The notes: generated from the letters alone by a model not told the origin. A stretch of 38,289 nucleotides of DNA from Pontiellaceae bacterium (GCA_016937945.1 JAFGVP010000153.1:1-38289), one strand, 5' to 3'. Positions 7,883 through 17,513 are shown, counted from the stretch's first letter. Program-made: numbers and translations.

Positions 7883-9072
7883 CCGTAGGCTCCAAATCCG
7901 AAAAACCAGTTTTTCTTGGCGAAACGGTAGGCCCAGCTGCGTTCCGGAATCTCCTTGCCCGGCTGATGATGACTCCCGCAGGCGCACATGTCGTCCAGCT
8001 CGTTCAAAAAGGTTCCCCGGCCGGAGCTGTCGACCGCATCTTCTTTCCGGATAAAATCCGCAAGCAGATCCGGATGCTCCATGATGATGCAGCCGCGCGT
8101 GGTATCGCAGCTCATCTGCCTGAATCGGGCAAGGAATTCCGACCGGTTGAACAGATCATACAACCCGGTCCCATCCCCGATGTTTTCTTTCGCAAACTGA
8201 AGCGGCGGACAGGGTTCAACCCAACCGTCCGGAGTGATATGATTGGCCATGCCGACCGCCGCCGGACACAGCGCCCGGCCTTGATCATCCCAATAGGCGT
8301 CCACCACCATCAGCGGCGCGGTTTTACGGATATCGACGATGAAACGGCGCAATGCCACAATCTGCTCCGCATCCAGAGCCAGTTCCGGCGTCGGATTCGG
8401 CCCGACCGGGCGGTAGATATAATACCAGAGATAATGCGCACCAAGATCGGCAACGCGCCGGACAAATTGTTCCGTGGCCAGATCCTCGATATTGGTTCGG
8501 CAGATACTCGTCGCCACGCCCGTTACCAGCCGATGCTCGCGACAATGAGCCAGGCCGGCCAGCGTCTGGCCGAAAACATTTTCGCCGCCGCGCCGGACAT
8601 CGCTGACCTCCTCGAGCCCCTCGATGCTGATCAACGGACTGATATTACCCAACCGGCGAATCTCCCGCGCTACGGAATCCGAGATCAGCGTGCCGTTGGT
8701 AAAGAGCAGGAAATAGCAGTCCGGATGCTTTTCAAACACCTCGAACAGCCCGTCATGCAACAACGGCTCTCCTCCGAGAATGCCGAAGAAATACGATCCA
8801 TGCGCCTTGCACTCCCGAATCAGGTTATCCAGAGTCTGCGGCGAAATATGTTTCGGAGGATTGGACTGCGACACCCAGCATCCCTGACACGACAGGTTGC
8901 AGGCGTTGGTGATGGAGATAAACAGGAAGGCCGGAAAATATTCGCCGCGCTTCAGGCGGTGGTTAAAGCGCTGCACGGCACGCATGCCCTTATAGCCGAA
9001 GTTATAGGCAAACTTCCAGAGCAGCCGTTTATCCGGCTCGGTCATCAGGCGCCCAATCATGGAATCACTCAT
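7879..9072 (-). CDS. Radical SAM protein with SPASM-like C-terminal cysteines
   Basis: The 397-residue protein has the radical SAM CxxxCxxC motif at C58, C62 and C65 (within NACNLSCQGCW), which binds the catalytic 4Fe-4S cluster, and a GGEPLL motif at 100-105 for SAM contacts. The C-terminal third has further cysteines (C269, C288, C322, C328, C363, C365) placed like a SPASM or twitch region that would hold one or two auxiliary clusters. The general chemistry is reductive cleavage of SAM to a 5'-deoxyadenosyl radical; the substrate is unknown. Its coupling to a dicluster ferredoxin upstream and an isoprenyl synthase downstream suggests lipid modification. HpnH, which attaches adenosine to hopene, is a precedent for radical SAM in terpenoid lipids, but I cannot claim orthology. 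The start at 9072 is chosen for the ATGA overlap; an in-frame ATG lies at 9090. Confidence 0.87.
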   Translation of the reverse strand: MSDSMIGRLMTEPDKRLLWKFAYNFGYKGMRAVQRFNHRLKRGEYFPAFLFISITNACNLSCQGCWVSQSNPPKHISPQTLDNLIRECKAHGSYFFGILGGEPLLHDGLFEVFEKHPDCYFLLFTNGTLISDSVAREIRRLGNISPLISIEGLEEVSDVRRGGENVFGQTLAGLAHCREHRLVTGVATSICRTNIEDLATEQFVRRVADLGAHYLWYYIYRPVGPNPTPELALDAEQIVALRRFIVDIRKTAPLMVVDAYWDDQGRALCPAAVGMANHITPDGWVEPCPPLQFAKENIGDGTGLYDLFNRSEFLARFRQMSCDTTRGCIIMEHPDLLADFIRKEDAVDSSGRGTFLNELDDMCACGSHHQPGKEIPERSWAYRFAKKNWFFGFGAYG

Positions 9073-9758
9073 TGGTCGCCTCCCGAGCACTTGCGCCGTT
9101 CCTCCAGCGCCCGCTCAATTTTTTTACGGTTGAGCAGCGCTTTCCGCTTCTGCTTTCGCGCCCGCAGGGCGGCATAGACATCGTCGCCAAGAATCTCATC
9201 TACATTCACCCGGATATTGGCACGGACGGCGGCTTCATCGTCGATCTCCGCCCCGTTGATCGGCACCTCGACCGACTTTGGGAAAATGATGGCGGCTTCG
9301 GGACAGATGCGAGCACAGGCCGGACAGTTATTCTTGCACTGATCGGGATTCACAACGCGGATTCGGCCATCCGGCGCTTTTTCGTAGACCCCGAAAAGAC
9401 AGAATTCAAGACACTGCCCGCAGCTGCTGCAGCGGTCATAATCAATGACCGGATACCATGCCGGCGGCTTGTCTTCCATCGTGCCCAAAGCGGCATGTCC
9501 GGCCCCGTCACATCGACAATCGATTACTTGCGTTGTATCCGGAAGCGGATGCCCCGCAAAACGAAACAGCGACTGCACCGCCCGGGGATGGCAGGCATGC
9601 ACTTCTGAAAACGCGCCGCCAAGCATCGGATCACCATCGGCAACCGCGCGACACAGATCAGGAATCACCAGAACCGATTCGCCCCCGGCAATTCCATCGG
9701 TATCCACCAGCCCCCGCTCGGCGCAGCGACAAACAAGAATGGACTTATTTGCTGACAT
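9069..9758 (-). CDS. 4Fe-4S dicluster ferredoxin-like protein with N-terminal Cys domain
   Basis: The 229-residue product has two ferredoxin motifs: C110xxC113xxC116xxxC120 and C141xxxC145xxC148xxxC152. The second has one extra residue between its first two cysteines. The N-terminal 100 residues are a separate domain with CRC at 10-12, further cysteines (C36, C56) and a second CRC at 81-83, which could hold another cluster. The C-terminal 40 residues are strongly charged and helical (RKQKRKALLNRKK). No signal peptide is seen, so it should act in the cytoplasm, plausibly as electron donor to the radical SAM protein encoded immediately after it. The ATG at 9758 overlaps the end of the propeller gene by 14 bases; an ATG at 9812 is less likely because it would increase the overlap. 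Confidence 0.82.
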   Translation of the reverse strand: MSANKSILVCRCAERGLVDTDGIAGGESVLVIPDLCRAVADGDPMLGGAFSEVHACHPRAVQSLFRFAGHPLPDTTQVIDCRCDGAGHAALGTMEDKPPAWYPVIDYDRCSSCGQCLEFCLFGVYEKAPDGRIRVVNPDQCKNNCPACARICPEAAIIFPKSVEVPINGAEIDDEAAVRANIRVNVDEILGDDVYAALRARKQKRKALLNRKKIERALEERRKCSGGDQ

Positions 9759-10923
9759 CAACGGCAACCAGCGTTCCCTTGTCATTCCGGCAGTACACGG
9801 TTCCGTCTGCAAGAACCGGCGAAGTCCAGCACAGCTGCTTCAGGCCGGTTTCGAACCGGGCAAGCTCGTCATATTTTTCCGGCGCCGCCTGCACCACATA
9901 GAGAGAACCCCGCTCATCCAGCACAATCAGTTTTCCATCGGCGGCAATCAGCGATCCGAACCCGATCTTCGTGCTCCATTTTTCGGATCCGTCTTCGGCG
10001 GAAATACAACGAAGGGATCCCTTATTCTTGGTCTGCCCATCGATACCGTAAATGTAGCCATCCAGATAGATACAGCTGCTGAACTGACTTTGGATCAGTT
10101 TGTTTTCCCAAACCTTTTTCAACGATCCCGACGCGAAGTCCAGCATGGCGCATCCATGCCCGTATCCCGATGTAATAAAGATCCGTTCCCCGATAACCAT
10201 CGGGTCGGCACCGTTGACATCCCAGGAGGTTTTCCACTCGTAGGAATCCACCTTTTTGCCGGTACGAACATCGGCAAGCTCCAATCCGGCGGCGGTAAAG
10301 AAGAGTCCCACGGATTTTCCCTTGCGCTCCATGATCACCGGCGACGCATAGCTCTGGTCGCCTTTGCTGGCCCATGCCACCTTGCCGCTGTTTTTATCAA
10401 GTGCCGTTCCGTGATCCCCGATATTGACCAGCAGCAGATCTCCGGCAATTACGGCGGAGGAGGCAATGCCCCACTTGCTGTTGTTGCTGCCCGACTCCTT
10501 GAGCGCTTCCGTTTTCCAGACCAGCTTTCCGCTGTCGGCATTGAGACAGAAAACCTCACCGTCGCGGCTCACCATGTAAAGTCGTTCATCTTCGACAATC
10601 GGCGTGGCACGCGGTCCTTTAAAGCTTCCGGTTGAACAGGGATAGCTGTAGCGCCAAGCTTCCTTGCCGGAACCGGCATTCAGGCAGTAGACGATATCCA
10701 GACCATCCACATGGCCGGCGGAATAGACTTTTCCGTTTTTCACACTGACCGAGGAATAGCCATCTCCCAGCTCCACGGTCCATTTGACCGATGCCGCACG
10801 CATGCTCCATCCGGTCTCTGCTGAAATTCCGTTCTGCTCCGGTCCACGCCAGACCGGCCAATCGTCTGCCCGCACCTGATCTGCAACCAGACCGGCGAGC
10901 AATAATGCTGCCCAATGTTTCAT
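9745..10923 (-). CDS. Secreted PQQ-like (BamB-like) beta-propeller; first gene of the operon
   Basis: The 392-residue protein starts MKHWAALLLAG, has a signal peptide ending near VRA and a mature domain opening DDWPVWRGPEQNG, the same hallmark as the other secreted propeller of this cluster. Blades include GKEAWRYS, GKLVWKTE, GKVAWASK and GSEKWSTK. A GGGGAG Shine-Dalgarno sequence sits upstream of the ATG at 10923. The frame stays open upstream to 11061, but no ribosome site is seen there and the upstream residues are not signal-like, so the shorter start is preferred. The product should be periplasmic or bound to the outer envelope. It is the promoter-proximal gene, divergent from uvrB. Confidence 0.86.
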   Translation of the reverse strand: MKHWAALLLAGLVADQVRADDWPVWRGPEQNGISAETGWSMRAASVKWTVELGDGYSSVSVKNGKVYSAGHVDGLDIVYCLNAGSGKEAWRYSYPCSTGSFKGPRATPIVEDERLYMVSRDGEVFCLNADSGKLVWKTEALKESGSNNSKWGIASSAVIAGDLLLVNIGDHGTALDKNSGKVAWASKGDQSYASPVIMERKGKSVGLFFTAAGLELADVRTGKKVDSYEWKTSWDVNGADPMVIGERIFITSGYGHGCAMLDFASGSLKKVWENKLIQSQFSSCIYLDGYIYGIDGQTKNKGSLRCISAEDGSEKWSTKIGFGSLIAADGKLIVLDERGSLYVVQAAPEKYDELARFETGLKQLCWTSPVLADGTVYCRNDKGTLVAVDVSK

Positions 10924-11162
10924 TTTTAATTCTCCCCGTTTTAAGATCTGCGGCTCCGTTTTATTCCAGACCGCGAGATTGACTGACTTCAAATAACGGC
11001 TAAACACCCTGATTATTTCCGGATTCCTCCAAATACACGGCTTCACTATAATGCAAACCACCCGAATAGGCCAGACTCCTTAACGTCTCAATAAACACCC
11101 GTTATCGGTAATCCGTTCAACTTTCATTTTAATAAAGCGATATTCTGTGTACGATCGCCCTC
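10924..11162. other. Divergent intergenic region between the terpenoid operon and uvrB
   Basis: This 239-base spacer must hold promoters for both directions. Toward uvrB there is a TATTCT at 11141-11146 without a good -35 element. Toward the operon, a TATAGT-like box can be read on the minus strand near 11047, also without a convincing -35. I therefore mark only the region and not exact promoters. Confidence 0.4.
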
Positions 11163-13130
11163 ATGAAACGTGATTTTCTCATTCAGGCGGATTTTGATCC
11201 GACCGGCGACCAGCCCGAAGCCATCCGGCAATTATGCGCCGGACTCGCCAAAGGGCGGAAGTTCCAGACCCTTGAAGGGGTCACCGGATCCGGCAAAACC
11301 TTTACGATTGCCAACACCATTGCCCGGCATGGCCGCCCCACTCTGGTGCTGTCCCACAACAAAACGCTTGCGGCCCAGCTCTACGCCGAGCTGAAAACCT
11401 TTTTCCCGAACAACGCGGTCGAATATTTTATCTCCTATTACGACTATTACCAGCCGGAGGCCTATATCCCGCAGACCGATACATTCATCGAAAAGGATTC
11501 CTCCATCAACGAGGAAATCGAACGGTTGCGCCTTGCGGCGACAGACGCCCTGCTCAATCGAGAGGATGTCATCATCGTGGCGTCGGTCTCCTGCATTTAC
11601 GGCCTTGGATCGCCGGAGGATTACAAGGAGATGGTGGTAAGCGCCGATGTCGGTGAATCGGCCAATCGCGACGCCGTCCTGAAAAAGCTGGTCGATATCC
11701 AGTATGAACGCAACGACTATGAACCGGGACCGGGGCGTTTCCGCGTGCGCGGCGATACGCTCGATATCTTTCCGTCCTATGCCAAGGACTATGCCATCCG
11801 GCTCGAATTCTGGGGCGATGAGATTGATTCCATCCGCAAGATTGATCCCCTGACCGGCCACGCGCTCGACAGCTTTGAACACATCATGGTGTCTCCGGCA
11901 AAACACTTTGTCATGCCGCAGACCAAGATTGATGCGGCGCTCGTGGCGATCCGGCAGGAGATGGAAGAACAGATTCAGGTGTTCGAAAAGGAAAACCGGC
12001 TGATTGAAGCGCAGCGGATCAAGATGCGGACGGAATATGATCTGGAACTGCTCAAGGAGATCGGCTTCTGCGGTGGTATTGAAAACTATTCACGCCATCT
12101 GGCCGGCCGCTCCGCCGGAGACCGGCCGGAGTGCCTGCTGGACTATTTTCCCGGCGATTTCCTGACCATTATCGATGAATCCCACGTCACCCTGCCGCAG
12201 ATCCGCGGCATGTATAACGGAGACCAGTCGCGCAAGCGCACATTGGTGGAGCATGGATTCCGCCTGCCGTCGGCTCTCGATAACCGCCCGATGAATTTTG
12301 AGGAATTCATAGCCGTCACCCACGAAATCATCTTCCTTTCCGCTACGCCGGGACCCTATGAAATCGAACATGGCGGGCAACCCGTCGAACAGATTATCCG
12401 TCCGACGGGCATCATTGATCCGCCGGTGGAGCTCCGTCCGCTGAAAAACCAGATCGACGACCTGATGGAAGAGATCCGGATCCGCGCCGAACGCGGGGAG
12501 CGCACGCTGGTAACCACACTGACCAAACGGACCGCCGAAGACCTGAGCGAATATCTGGAAAAAACCGGATTAAAGGTGCAGTACCTCCACTCCGACATTG
12601 ATGCGCTTGAACGCGTGGATATTCTTCGCGAGCTTCGGAGCGGAAAAGTCGACTGTCTGATCGGCATCAACCTGCTGCGCGAAGGACTCGACCTGCCGGA
12701 GGTATCGCTGGTGGCAATTCTCGATGCCGACAAAGAGGGCTTCCTGCGTTCAGAAACCGCCCTGATTCAGACCGCCGGCCGTGCGGCCCGCCATATTGAC
12801 GGATTGGTGATTATGTATGCCGACCACATGACCGATTCCATGCAGCGCATGCTCGACAAGTGCGATCTCCGCCGCGCCAAACAGGCCGCCTATAACCGGG
12901 AGCACGGCATCGTGCCGAAGGCGATCAAGAAACAGATTCAGGACAGCCTGAAAACGATCTATGAAAGCGCCGAGGAGACCGTCGAACTGGCCGTAGCTGA
13001 AACCGGAGCCGACTATGATGTCAACGAAGTGATCCGGCAGCTCGAAAAGGAAATGCTCGAAGCCGCCGAAGCGCTTGAATTCGAACGCGCCGCCGCCCTG
13101 CGCGACCAGATCAAAGAGTTGAAACGCTGA
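11163..13130 (+). CDS. uvrB: UvrABC excinuclease subunit B
   Basis: The 655-residue protein is a full-length UvrB, the damage-verifying helicase-like subunit of nucleotide excision repair. It has Walker A GVTGSGKT near residues 39-46, the beta-hairpin region YYDYYQPEAYIPQTDT, the DESHVT Walker B box, helicase motifs such as LREGLDLPEV, and a C-terminal UVR domain (residues about 615-655; EALEFERAAALRDQIKEL) that contacts UvrC. Length and motifs match the family with no damage. The ATG follows a weak leader (CGATCGCCCTC) with no clear Shine-Dalgarno sequence. It converges on a rhomboid gene, leaving only 10 bases between the stop codons. Confidence 0.98.
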   Translation: MKRDFLIQADFDPTGDQPEAIRQLCAGLAKGRKFQTLEGVTGSGKTFTIANTIARHGRPTLVLSHNKTLAAQLYAELKTFFPNNAVEYFISYYDYYQPEAYIPQTDTFIEKDSSINEEIERLRLAATDALLNREDVIIVASVSCIYGLGSPEDYKEMVVSADVGESANRDAVLKKLVDIQYERNDYEPGPGRFRVRGDTLDIFPSYAKDYAIRLEFWGDEIDSIRKIDPLTGHALDSFEHIMVSPAKHFVMPQTKIDAALVAIRQEMEEQIQVFEKENRLIEAQRIKMRTEYDLELLKEIGFCGGIENYSRHLAGRSAGDRPECLLDYFPGDFLTIIDESHVTLPQIRGMYNGDQSRKRTLVEHGFRLPSALDNRPMNFEEFIAVTHEIIFLSATPGPYEIEHGGQPVEQIIRPTGIIDPPVELRPLKNQIDDLMEEIRIRAERGERTLVTTLTKRTAEDLSEYLEKTGLKVQYLHSDIDALERVDILRELRSGKVDCLIGINLLREGLDLPEVSLVAILDADKEGFLRSETALIQTAGRAARHIDGLVIMYADHMTDSMQRMLDKCDLRRAKQAAYNREHGIVPKAIKKQIQDSLKTIYESAEETVELAVAETGADYDVNEVIRQLEKEMLEAAEALEFERAAALRDQIKELKR

Positions 13131-13140
13131 AATGCAGACG

Positions 13141-13959
13141 TTACCCTCGCGTAGCGCGCTTGAGCAGCTCGCGTTCGCGCGGCGTCAGAGCACCCATGCC
13201 TTCCTTGCCGATTTTATCGAGAATGCGGTCAATATCTTCGGGTGTCAGTCGATCCGGCTGATACGGATTCGATTTCCGGGAGGTCCGGCACGCCGGCCCC
13301 TTTTGTTTTAGTCCTGGAATATACTGCCGAATGCGCTGAACCACCTGTGGATTTTTCAGTGCCAGCGCATAGGACACACCGGCAATGGCACCGACCAGAT
13401 GCGCGGCATTGGCAATACCGCCCGTATGCTGTTTGGTCACGGTCTCAAAAAGTTCCCAGAGAATCAGGCCGATCACAAGCACCCAGGCCCTTACCGGAAG
13501 AATAAACCAGAGCAAGAGCTGGGCCTGCGGATAGAGCGCCCCGAATGCGCCGAGAATGCCCATTACGGCGCCGGAAGCACCAACACATGATGTTCCCGGA
13601 TCCGCCAGCAGAGACCAGCCAAGCCCGCCAAGAATCCCGCTCAGGTAATAGAGAATGAAGAAGCGATACGATCCCACCGTGCGTTCCACGGTCGGTCCGA
13701 TAAAGAACAGCGACACCATATTCAACAGCAGATGGGATACGCTGCCGTGAATAAACATATAGGTAAACAGCTGTAGAAACTGCAAGTTCTCCCACCAATG
13801 CGCCCGCAGGGCAAAGATATTGGCAAGAGTGCGATATTGCGGGTCGGGATTGGTAAACGAATCCAGAATATAGACCGCAACATTCAGAATAAGCAGGAAC
13901 TTCACCGACGGGGTTATCGCCGCTATGCCTCCGATATTCCTTGGGGACTGTTCAAACAT
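13141..13959 (-). CDS. Rhomboid-family intramembrane serine protease
   Basis: The 272-residue membrane protein has about six transmembrane segments, the catalytic GASG motif (Ser129) and the matching catalytic His187 in NAAHLVGA, so both residues of the Ser-His dyad are present. An HGSVSHLLLNM segment (71-81) is the conserved His/Asn region of rhomboid TM2. After the membrane domain there is a cytosolic tail ending in a helical segment (LTPEDIDRILDKIG...LTPRERELLKRAT), a tail seen on many PVC and Bacteroidetes rhomboids. The start is supported by AAGGAAG about 5 bases upstream. The substrate is unknown. It converges with uvrB. Confidence 0.92.
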   Translation of the reverse strand: MFEQSPRNIGGIAAITPSVKFLLILNVAVYILDSFTNPDPQYRTLANIFALRAHWWENLQFLQLFTYMFIHGSVSHLLLNMVSLFFIGPTVERTVGSYRFFILYYLSGILGGLGWSLLADPGTSCVGASGAVMGILGAFGALYPQAQLLLWFILPVRAWVLVIGLILWELFETVTKQHTGGIANAAHLVGAIAGVSYALALKNPQVVQRIRQYIPGLKQKGPACRTSRKSNPYQPDRLTPEDIDRILDKIGKEGMGALTPRERELLKRATRG

Positions 13960-14115
13960 AACTTCCTTTTTTAATGCGCGCTCCGATTCTTTTACAATTG
14001 CGGGGGCGCTGTCGAGCCTTCAGCCGCATCCGTACGCTCACATGAATTCGGTAAAGGAGACACAAATCGAAAGCAAAACGTTGAATCGATCCGGATAAAT
14101 CACGGCATTCAGGCA

Positions 14116-17100
14116 TTAAATGCTGAGCAGCTCCTGCACGTCTTCCCAGGTCAGCTTCTGCATGACCTGTTCATCGGTCGTCAGCGTGGCATCAATGATG
14201 TCCTTCTTGCGGGCCTGCATTTCGAGCACCTTTTCTTCAACGGTGCCCTTGGTGATCAGCTTGACGCTGTAAACCGTCCGTTTCTGGCCGATTCGGTGTG
14301 CGCGATCGGTAGCCTGATCTTCAACCGCCGGATTCCACCATGGGTCGAAATGGATCACCATATCGGCGCCGGTCAGGTTCAGTCCGGTACCGCCGGCCTT
14401 CAGGCTCATCAGGAAAACGGAAATACTGTGGTCCTTATTGAAGCGCCGGACCACGTCCTGTCGATCCTTGGTACTTCCATCAAGGTAGCAGTATTTCATC
14501 GAGCGCTGATCCATCTCCGCGCGCAGAATACCGAGCATCGAGGTAAACTGACTGAAGACCAGCACACGATGCTTGCTGTCGAGCGCCTCGTTGAGCAGTT
14601 CGAAAAAGAGTTCCATCTTGGCGGAAGGATGCTTGCTCTTCACGCCATCAAGCTTCAGCAGATCAATATGGTTACAGGTCTGGCGCAGACGAAGCAACGT
14701 CTTGAGAATTTCCATCCGGCTCTTGTTAAAGCCGTCCTTTTCAACCATGTTGGCAATCTTCTGCTTCGAATCCTCCAGCAGCTGCGTATACACCTTGTGC
14801 TGATCCTGCGTAAGCTTACAGGGCGCAATCTTTTCAATCTTCGGTGGCAGGTCCTTGGCCACCTGCTTTTTCAGGCGGCGTAGCAGGAATGGATGGAGCT
14901 TGCGGCGCAGGTTCAGCTGGGCGTGCTCGCCGTCGGCCCCGCCATTGATAATCGGCAGTTCATAGTGGTCGCGGAAATCCCTGTGGTGGCCCAGATAGCC
15001 CGGCATCAGGAAGTCCATGATCGACCAGAGATCCGTTACCCCGTTTTCGACCGGCGTGCCGGTGAGTACCAAACGATGATCCGCTTTGATCTTTTTGGAC
15101 ATGAGCGCATTCTGCGTGGCGCGGTTTTTGATGTGCTGTGCCTCGTCAAGCAGCGCAACGGCATAGGTGGTTTCCAGATGTTTGTCAATATCGCGCCGCA
15201 TCAGGGCATACGAGGTAATCACCAGATCCGATTTGCCGATATTCTTCCATTTACGATGGCGATCGGTACCATGAAGCACGAGTACCTTGAGGTTCGGCGT
15301 AAAACGCGCCGCCTCTTCGCGCCAGTTTTCAACGAGGCTGGTGGGACAGATGATCAGACTCGGTTTTCCGCGATGATCTTCATTGATGCGTTCCAACTGC
15401 AGCCAGGCCAGCGTCTGAAGCGTTTTACCCAAGCCCATTTCGTCGGCAAGAATTCCGCAGAAGCCGCGGTTTTCCAGGAAGCGCAGCCAGTTAACCCCTT
15501 CATGCTGATACGAGCGCAGGGTCGCCTGCAGATCCTTGCTGAGCTCGACCGTTTCTACGGTTTCCTGCTCGTTCTGCTGGCGGGCATGCTCCAGCCAGCC
15601 CGGCGTAGCCTCCATGCCAATGCCGTCCAGCTGATCAATGGAGGACTGGACATAGCTGCTGTAAATCTTGCTGATGCGGTAGGAACCCGGCGTGCCGGAC
15701 TCATCCATGGCGCACTCTTCAAAAACCTCGCGCGCCTGCATGATGGCGTCGCCGTCGAGCAGGATCGTACGGCCGTTTCGCTCGATAAAGGAATCCCCCT
15801 TCATCAGCGCGCGCTGAATATCCCGCTCCGAAATGCTGCCGGTGCCGACTTCATATTCGTAGCTGACGTCAAAATAGTTGCCGGATTCGTCCTCATTGAT
15901 GCGCAAAACGGGCGAGACATAGTCGGTCTTTTCGGCAAACGGCTTCACGCGGCCCTGTAGCTCCACCTCATAGCCCATGCGCCGTAACTTCGGAACACCG
16001 CTGCCGAGAAAGTTCAGCACCTCGCGCGGGCCTACGATATTGCGAAGGGTATCGCCGGCACGGCCGACAAACCCGACGGTCGAGAGCTTTTCCACACCGG
16101 CCTTTTCATAGCCCATGTTACGGATACGGTAGCGCAACAGATCCTTCGGGTCGGGAATTGCAAAATTACCGCGCATATCGGCGCGGCCGGCCACCAGCTC
16201 GATCTCATCGGTGTATCGGGCATACAACGTGGCGGCAAGCGAGGCCGGACTGCCTTTAACCACCAGTCGAAAAAAAACCTTTGCCGGCTTCATGTGGAAG
16301 AGATCCGGTGTGATCCGCGTCTGAATCGCAAACCGTTTCTCGATCTGCGGCAGCTCCGTCATGATGAACGCCGGAACCGATTCGCGCGCAATCTTTACCT
16401 GGCCGCGATAAATGTCGTGCAGGTTGCCCGGCAGAATGTCCGACAGCGGCCAGAACTGGTTATCCAGAAAGACCCATCCGGCGGAAGGCGTGATGATGTA
16501 AAGCGAGAAGAGTTCACGCTGAGCGTTCGGCACCTCTGTGGAGACATTGAGCAACAGCTCACCGGTATCCCGATCCATGTCCATCAACAGCACGGATTCG
16601 AGCAGGCTGCCGTTTACGTTGAATCCATGCTCCTGCCCCGCCAGCAGCAGCTTACGGCCATGCATCACGCGAAGCACATTGGCAAAATCACCAAGGGAAA
16701 GTTTGAAATCGCTGGGAACCGGTCCGCTGAGAATATCCTCGAGGATGGAAAGCAGGATCTCCTCTTCGCGGGGAAACGAAAAGGGAACATCGGTAGAAAC
16801 ATCGGAAGCCGGCGTGCGACCTTGCTGATAAGCGACAGAGACATGCAGGGTGATTCCTTCACTCTGAATCTGCTCCTGCCAGTTTTCATCCAGTTCCAGC
16901 ACCAGGTTTGCCTTGACGGCATCCTTGTCGCTCTTCTTGGCGCGTTTGATATATTTCTTATCGGCACCACGGGCAATCCGGTCGATCCGGCGCATATCCG
17001 CAAGCGCCTGTTCATCGCGAGACGGCTTTGAACTCTGGCGTAGGACTTCAAGTCCCATGGCCACCAGATGCGAGCAGATCAGCCCCCGCTCCTGATTGTC

Positions 17101-17319
17101 GCGGCACGGACAATGGTTTTCCACCAGCCCGTTTTTCAGGATTTCAAACTTACTGCGCATCCCGCGCGGCCCCAGACTCAGGGTCCCGACCACAAACGGA
17201 TGCTCATACGACACTTTTTCCACCACACCACGCTCAAACAAGGCGCGTCCGTCACGGAATGCGCGCCATCCGGCCCAGTCTTTCAGCTTTTTTTCAGTAT
17301 ATGGAATTTTAGTGTCCAT
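14116..17319 (-). CDS. SWIM zinc-finger SNF2-family helicase
   Basis: The 1067-residue protein has an N-terminal SWIM zinc finger (C70, C72, C82, H84; CxCx9CxH) and a long middle region of unknown fold. A C-terminal SNF2 ATPase follows, with motif I DEMGLGKT near 628, motif II DEAQ near 723, motif Ia-III region VLTGTPVENG, and motif VI DRAHRIGQKR near 1005. This is the HepA/RapA-like SNF2 group common in bacteria; roles proposed for the group include remodelling protein-DNA complexes, but the specific function is unknown. The ATG at 17319 is preferred because GAAGGA lies just upstream; an in-frame ATG at 17406 lacks a ribosome site. The gene is divergent from panD. Confidence 0.93.
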   Translation of the reverse strand: MDTKIPYTEKKLKDWAGWRAFRDGRALFERGVVEKVSYEHPFVVGTLSLGPRGMRSKFEILKNGLVENHCPCRDNQERGLICSHLVAMGLEVLRQSSKPSRDEQALADMRRIDRIARGADKKYIKRAKKSDKDAVKANLVLELDENWQEQIQSEGITLHVSVAYQQGRTPASDVSTDVPFSFPREEEILLSILEDILSGPVPSDFKLSLGDFANVLRVMHGRKLLLAGQEHGFNVNGSLLESVLLMDMDRDTGELLLNVSTEVPNAQRELFSLYIITPSAGWVFLDNQFWPLSDILPGNLHDIYRGQVKIARESVPAFIMTELPQIEKRFAIQTRITPDLFHMKPAKVFFRLVVKGSPASLAATLYARYTDEIELVAGRADMRGNFAIPDPKDLLRYRIRNMGYEKAGVEKLSTVGFVGRAGDTLRNIVGPREVLNFLGSGVPKLRRMGYEVELQGRVKPFAEKTDYVSPVLRINEDESGNYFDVSYEYEVGTGSISERDIQRALMKGDSFIERNGRTILLDGDAIMQAREVFEECAMDESGTPGSYRISKIYSSYVQSSIDQLDGIGMEATPGWLEHARQQNEQETVETVELSKDLQATLRSYQHEGVNWLRFLENRGFCGILADEMGLGKTLQTLAWLQLERINEDHRGKPSLIICPTSLVENWREEAARFTPNLKVLVLHGTDRHRKWKNIGKSDLVITSYALMRRDIDKHLETTYAVALLDEAQHIKNRATQNALMSKKIKADHRLVLTGTPVENGVTDLWSIMDFLMPGYLGHHRDFRDHYELPIINGGADGEHAQLNLRRKLHPFLLRRLKKQVAKDLPPKIEKIAPCKLTQDQHKVYTQLLEDSKQKIANMVEKDGFNKSRMEILKTLLRLRQTCNHIDLLKLDGVKSKHPSAKMELFFELLNEALDSKHRVLVFSQFTSMLGILRAEMDQRSMKYCYLDGSTKDRQDVVRRFNKDHSISVFLMSLKAGGTGLNLTGADMVIHFDPWWNPAVEDQATDRAHRIGQKRTVYSVKLITKGTVEEKVLEMQARKKDIIDATLTTDEQVMQKLTWEDVQELLSI

Positions 17320-17484
17320 CGGTCCTTCGAGCTCACCCTTCGTAAAATAGGATCCATATTCTCCGATTTCGGATGGAAAGCCACAAAAAACTGAATCAAT
17401 CAACACATCATTATTATGAGTCGGCCCACTTAAATTCCCGTGTCCCGTTTGGCGGCAATGACCTAAAATGGTTTTAAACTAATA

Positions 17485-17513
17485 TTGACGGACTCGCCGG
17501 CTCGTCACAATAT
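17485..17513 (+). promoter_or_regulatory. Sigma70-type promoter for panD and the methyltransferase
   Basis: TTGACG (17485-17490) is followed by a 17-base spacer and CAATAT (17508-17513). This is close to consensus with optimal spacing and would place the start of transcription about 20 bases before the panD ATG. Confidence 0.65.
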
